DNA from: CAZJFH01 sp964545205
Lineage (GTDB): Bacteria > Pseudomonadota > Alphaproteobacteria > Rhodospirillales > Magnetospirillaceae
Length of the DNA: 64,000 nucleotides
Direction: 5' to 3'
NCBI GenBank assembly: GCA_964545205.1
Contig: CAZJFH010000010.1
Location: 27,574 to 91,573, forward strand
Under the pieces are notes generated by a model. That model made no database searches. It was not told where the DNA came from and saw nothing but the letters and a program-made list of their open reading frames with translations. Each line of letters opens with the position of its first letter. Positions within the stretch are counted from its first letter, which is position 1. Below are positions 62,329 through 64,000 of the stretch, piece after piece. Made by a program: the position numbers and the translations under genes.

Positions 62329-63325
62329 CCGCGACGGTCTGATCGATTCGTTCCTGGAACGCCACGGCTGGGGCGGCGCGCGGCGCGGCCGGCTGGCCGG
62401 CGACGCCTCGTTCCGCCATTACGACCGGATCGAGGACGGCCTGCGCCGCGCCGTGCTGATGGACGCGCCGCCGCCCACCGAGGACGTGCGCCCCTTCGTC
62501 GCCGTCGCGCGGCATCTCGAGCGCCTGGGCTACAGCGCGCCGCGCATCCTGGGCGCCGACGAGCAGGCCGGCCTGCTGCTGCTCGAAGACCTCGGCGACG
62601 ACACCTACACCCGGCTGCTGGCGCGCGGCGCCGACGAATCGGCGCTGTACCGGCTGGCGATCGACGTCCTCGCCGACCTGCACCGCCGCGCCGACGCGGT
62701 GCCCGCCGGCCTGCCGCGCTACGACGACGCCCGCCTGGCGGCCGAGGCCGATCTGCTGGTCGACTGGTACGCGCCGGGCATCGGCGTCGCGCTGTCGGAG
62801 GAGGCGCGCGCCGAGTACCGGGCGATCTGGCGGGCGTTGTTCCCGATCGCCCGCGGCGTGCCGGAGACCATGGTGCTGCGCGATTTCCACGTCGACAACC
62901 TGCTGCTGCTGGGCGACCGCGACGGCGTGCGCGCCTGCGGGCTGCTCGACTTCCAGGACGCCGTCGCCGGCCCGGTGACCTACGATCCGATGTCGCTGCT
63001 CGAGGACGCCCGTCGCGACATCGACCCGGCCCTGGCCGCCGCGATGCGCGAGCGCTACCTCGCCGCCTTCCCCGAGATCGACCGCGACGCCTTCGCGGCC
63101 TCCTGGGCGGTGCTGGCGGCGCAGCGTCACGCCAAGGTGATCGGCATCTTCACGCGGCTGTGCCGGCGCGACGGCAAGCCGAACTATCTGGTGCACATTC
63201 CGCGGGTCTGGGGCCTGCTCGAGCGCGCCTGCGCCCATCCGGCGCTGGCGCCGCTGGCTGCGTGGCTCGACCGCCAGCTGCCGCCCGAGTCCCGCGTCGT
63301 TCCGGAAGCGAGGTCGGCGGCATGA
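62321..63325 (+). CDS. amgK: N-acetylmuramate/N-acetylglucosamine kinase (AmgK-like)
   Basis: This 334-residue APH-fold phosphotransferase matches AmgK, which phosphorylates the anomeric position of recycled N-acetylmuramate. Marks are RLAGDASFRHYDRIE (nucleotide loop), AVLMDAPP, GLLLLEDLGDDTYTRLL, the Brenner-type catalytic MVLRDFHVDNLLLL, and LLDFQDAVAGPVTYDPMSLLEDARRDI. It overlaps tsaE at the start and murU at the stop (ATGA 63322-63325). With MurU it feeds the MurA-bypassing peptidoglycan recycling route, which lowers sensitivity to fosfomycin in bacteria that have it. Confidence 0.9.
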   Translation: MSDRDGLIDSFLERHGWGGARRGRLAGDASFRHYDRIEDGLRRAVLMDAPPPTEDVRPFVAVARHLERLGYSAPRILGADEQAGLLLLEDLGDDTYTRLLARGADESALYRLAIDVLADLHRRADAVPAGLPRYDDARLAAEADLLVDWYAPGIGVALSEEARAEYRAIWRALFPIARGVPETMVLRDFHVDNLLLLGDRDGVRACGLLDFQDAVAGPVTYDPMSLLEDARRDIDPALAAAMRERYLAAFPEIDRDAFAASWAVLAAQRHAKVIGIFTRLCRRDGKPNYLVHIPRVWGLLERACAHPALAPLAAWLDRQLPPESRVVPEARSAA

Positions 63326-64000
63326 GCGGGTTCAGTCCGAAGGTCGGCATGGTGCTGGCGGCGGGCCTCGGCCTGCGCATGCGGCCGATCACCGACCACA
63401 TCCCGAAGCCGCTGGTCGAGGTCGGCGGCTGCTCGATGCTCGACCAGGCGATCGCCCATCTGCGCGGCGCCGGAGTCGAGAAGATCGTCGTCAACCTGCA
63501 CTGGAAGGGCGAGCAGATCCGCAAGCACCTCGCCAATGCCGACGACGTCGTGTTCTCGGACGAATCCGACGCGCTGCTGGAGACCGGCGGCGGCGTCGCG
63601 CGCGCCCTGCCGCTGCTCGGCGACGCGCCGTTCTTCGTGTGCAACGGCGACATCGTGTGGTTCGACGGCGTCACGCCGACCCTGCAGCGCCTCGCCAACG
63701 TCTGGGACGAGAGCCGCATGGACGCGCTGCTGCTGATGCAGCGCACGCCCTCGGCGCATGGATACGAGGGCACCGGCGACTTCTTCCTCGACCCGCTGGG
63801 CGTCGCGCGCCGGCGCAAGAGCCGCGAGGTCGCGCCCTATCTGTTCGCCGGCGTGCAGATCCTGCATCCGCGCCTGTTCGCCGACGTGCCCAAGGGCGCG
63901 TTCTCGCTGAACCTGCTCTTCGACCGCGCCATCGCCGACGGCCGCCTCTACGGCCTGGTCCATGACGGCGAGTGGTTCCATGTCGGCACGCCGGAATCGC
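63322..64000 (+). CDS. murU: N-acetylmuramate-1-phosphate uridylyltransferase (MurU-like), 3' end missing
   Basis: The first 226 codons of this nucleotidyltransferase are present, and the gene runs off the right edge. It has MVLAAGLGLRMRPITDHIPKP with the nucleotide signature, LVEVGGCSMLDQAIAHLRGAG, VVFSDESDALLETGGGVARAL, and the metal-binding FFVCNGDIVW. It would turn N-acetylmuramate-1-phosphate and UTP into UDP-N-acetylmuramate. Coupling to amgK (ATGA overlap) supports MurU rather than a glucose-1-phosphate thymidylyltransferase-like enzyme. About ten to fifteen codons are probably missing, judging by the family length of about 225-240. Confidence 0.9.
   Translation, partial: MSGFSPKVGMVLAAGLGLRMRPITDHIPKPLVEVGGCSMLDQAIAHLRGAGVEKIVVNLHWKGEQIRKHLANADDVVFSDESDALLETGGGVARALPLLGDAPFFVCNGDIVWFDGVTPTLQRLANVWDESRMDALLLMQRTPSAHGYEGTGDFFLDPLGVARRRKSREVAPYLFAGVQILHPRLFADVPKGAFSLNLLFDRAIADGRLYGLVHDGEWFHVGTPES

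Overview
The window looks like chromosomal DNA of a high-G+C alphaproteobacterium, probably a member of or near the Rhodospirillales. This is inferred from gene content and order only: hisZ-purA, serC-serA behind what looks like the alphaproteobacterial serC leader, a form II RuBisCO of the Rhodospirillum type, hopanoid genes, and an XrtA (PEP-CTERM/exosortase A) polysaccharide cluster. I see no rRNA or tRNA genes, phage, insertion sequences or CRISPR array. Genes are dense, start and stop codons often overlap, and mobile-like DNA is limited to short palindromic repeats.

Layout, left to right. Positions 1-2083 are a leftward marR / membrane-fusion / RND-pump operon, cut by the window edge. 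Positions 2473-9336 hold an OmpA-type porin, a small secreted protein, a large PAS-rich hybrid kinase, and trehalose-6-phosphate synthase behind a striking AT-rich palindrome. Positions 9582-14391 hold a photolyase, a PdeM-like protein that has lost its metal ligands, small unknown genes and a YgiQ radical SAM protein. Positions 14583-15837 hold an ornithine/lysine-type decarboxylase with a structured leader. Positions 16072-20918 hold a degenerate hemerythrin, phosphoribulokinase and form II RuBisCO, preceded on the same strand by a sensor kinase. Positions 21045-22679 hold Rrf2 and GNAT genes divergent from a hemerythrin.

Positions 22742-29103 form a hopanoid and outer-membrane-lipid region: hpnH, two tandem HpnL-type membrane proteins, a PIG-L deacetylase, a GT4 glycosyltransferase and mlaA. 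Next come an FtsH protease and a prepilin peptidase. Positions 31700-36110 are a leftward hyi / glxR / glycerate kinase / membrane protein group that would return glyoxylate-derived C3 units to glycerate, which fits with RuBisCO oxygenase by-products. Positions 36204-39606 hold an ethylene-receptor-like histidine kinase divergent from an SLC13-type transporter.

Positions 39643-46840 are serC-serA, a soluble CZB chemoreceptor and hisZ-purA. Positions 46974-49504 hold a membrane-anchored pseudokinase and a small membrane partner. Positions 49893-57253 are an XrtA cluster, with an ATPase-deacetylase fusion, FemAB, exosortase-EpsI, an asparagine-synthase-like amidotransferase and galE. Positions 57412-64000 hold glmS-glmM, a ferredoxin-NADP reductase, and tsaE-amgK-murU (UDP-amino-sugar supply and peptidoglycan recycling).

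The items most worth following up are the ethylene-receptor-like kinase (36204-37520), the metal-less PdeM homologue (11031-11693), the perfect 29-bp palindrome at the otsA promoter (7868-7896), the pseudokinase pair (46974-49504), the GT4/PIG-L pair beside the hopanoid genes, and a strong orphan terminator that implies an unannotated minus-strand transcript near 2204-2330.
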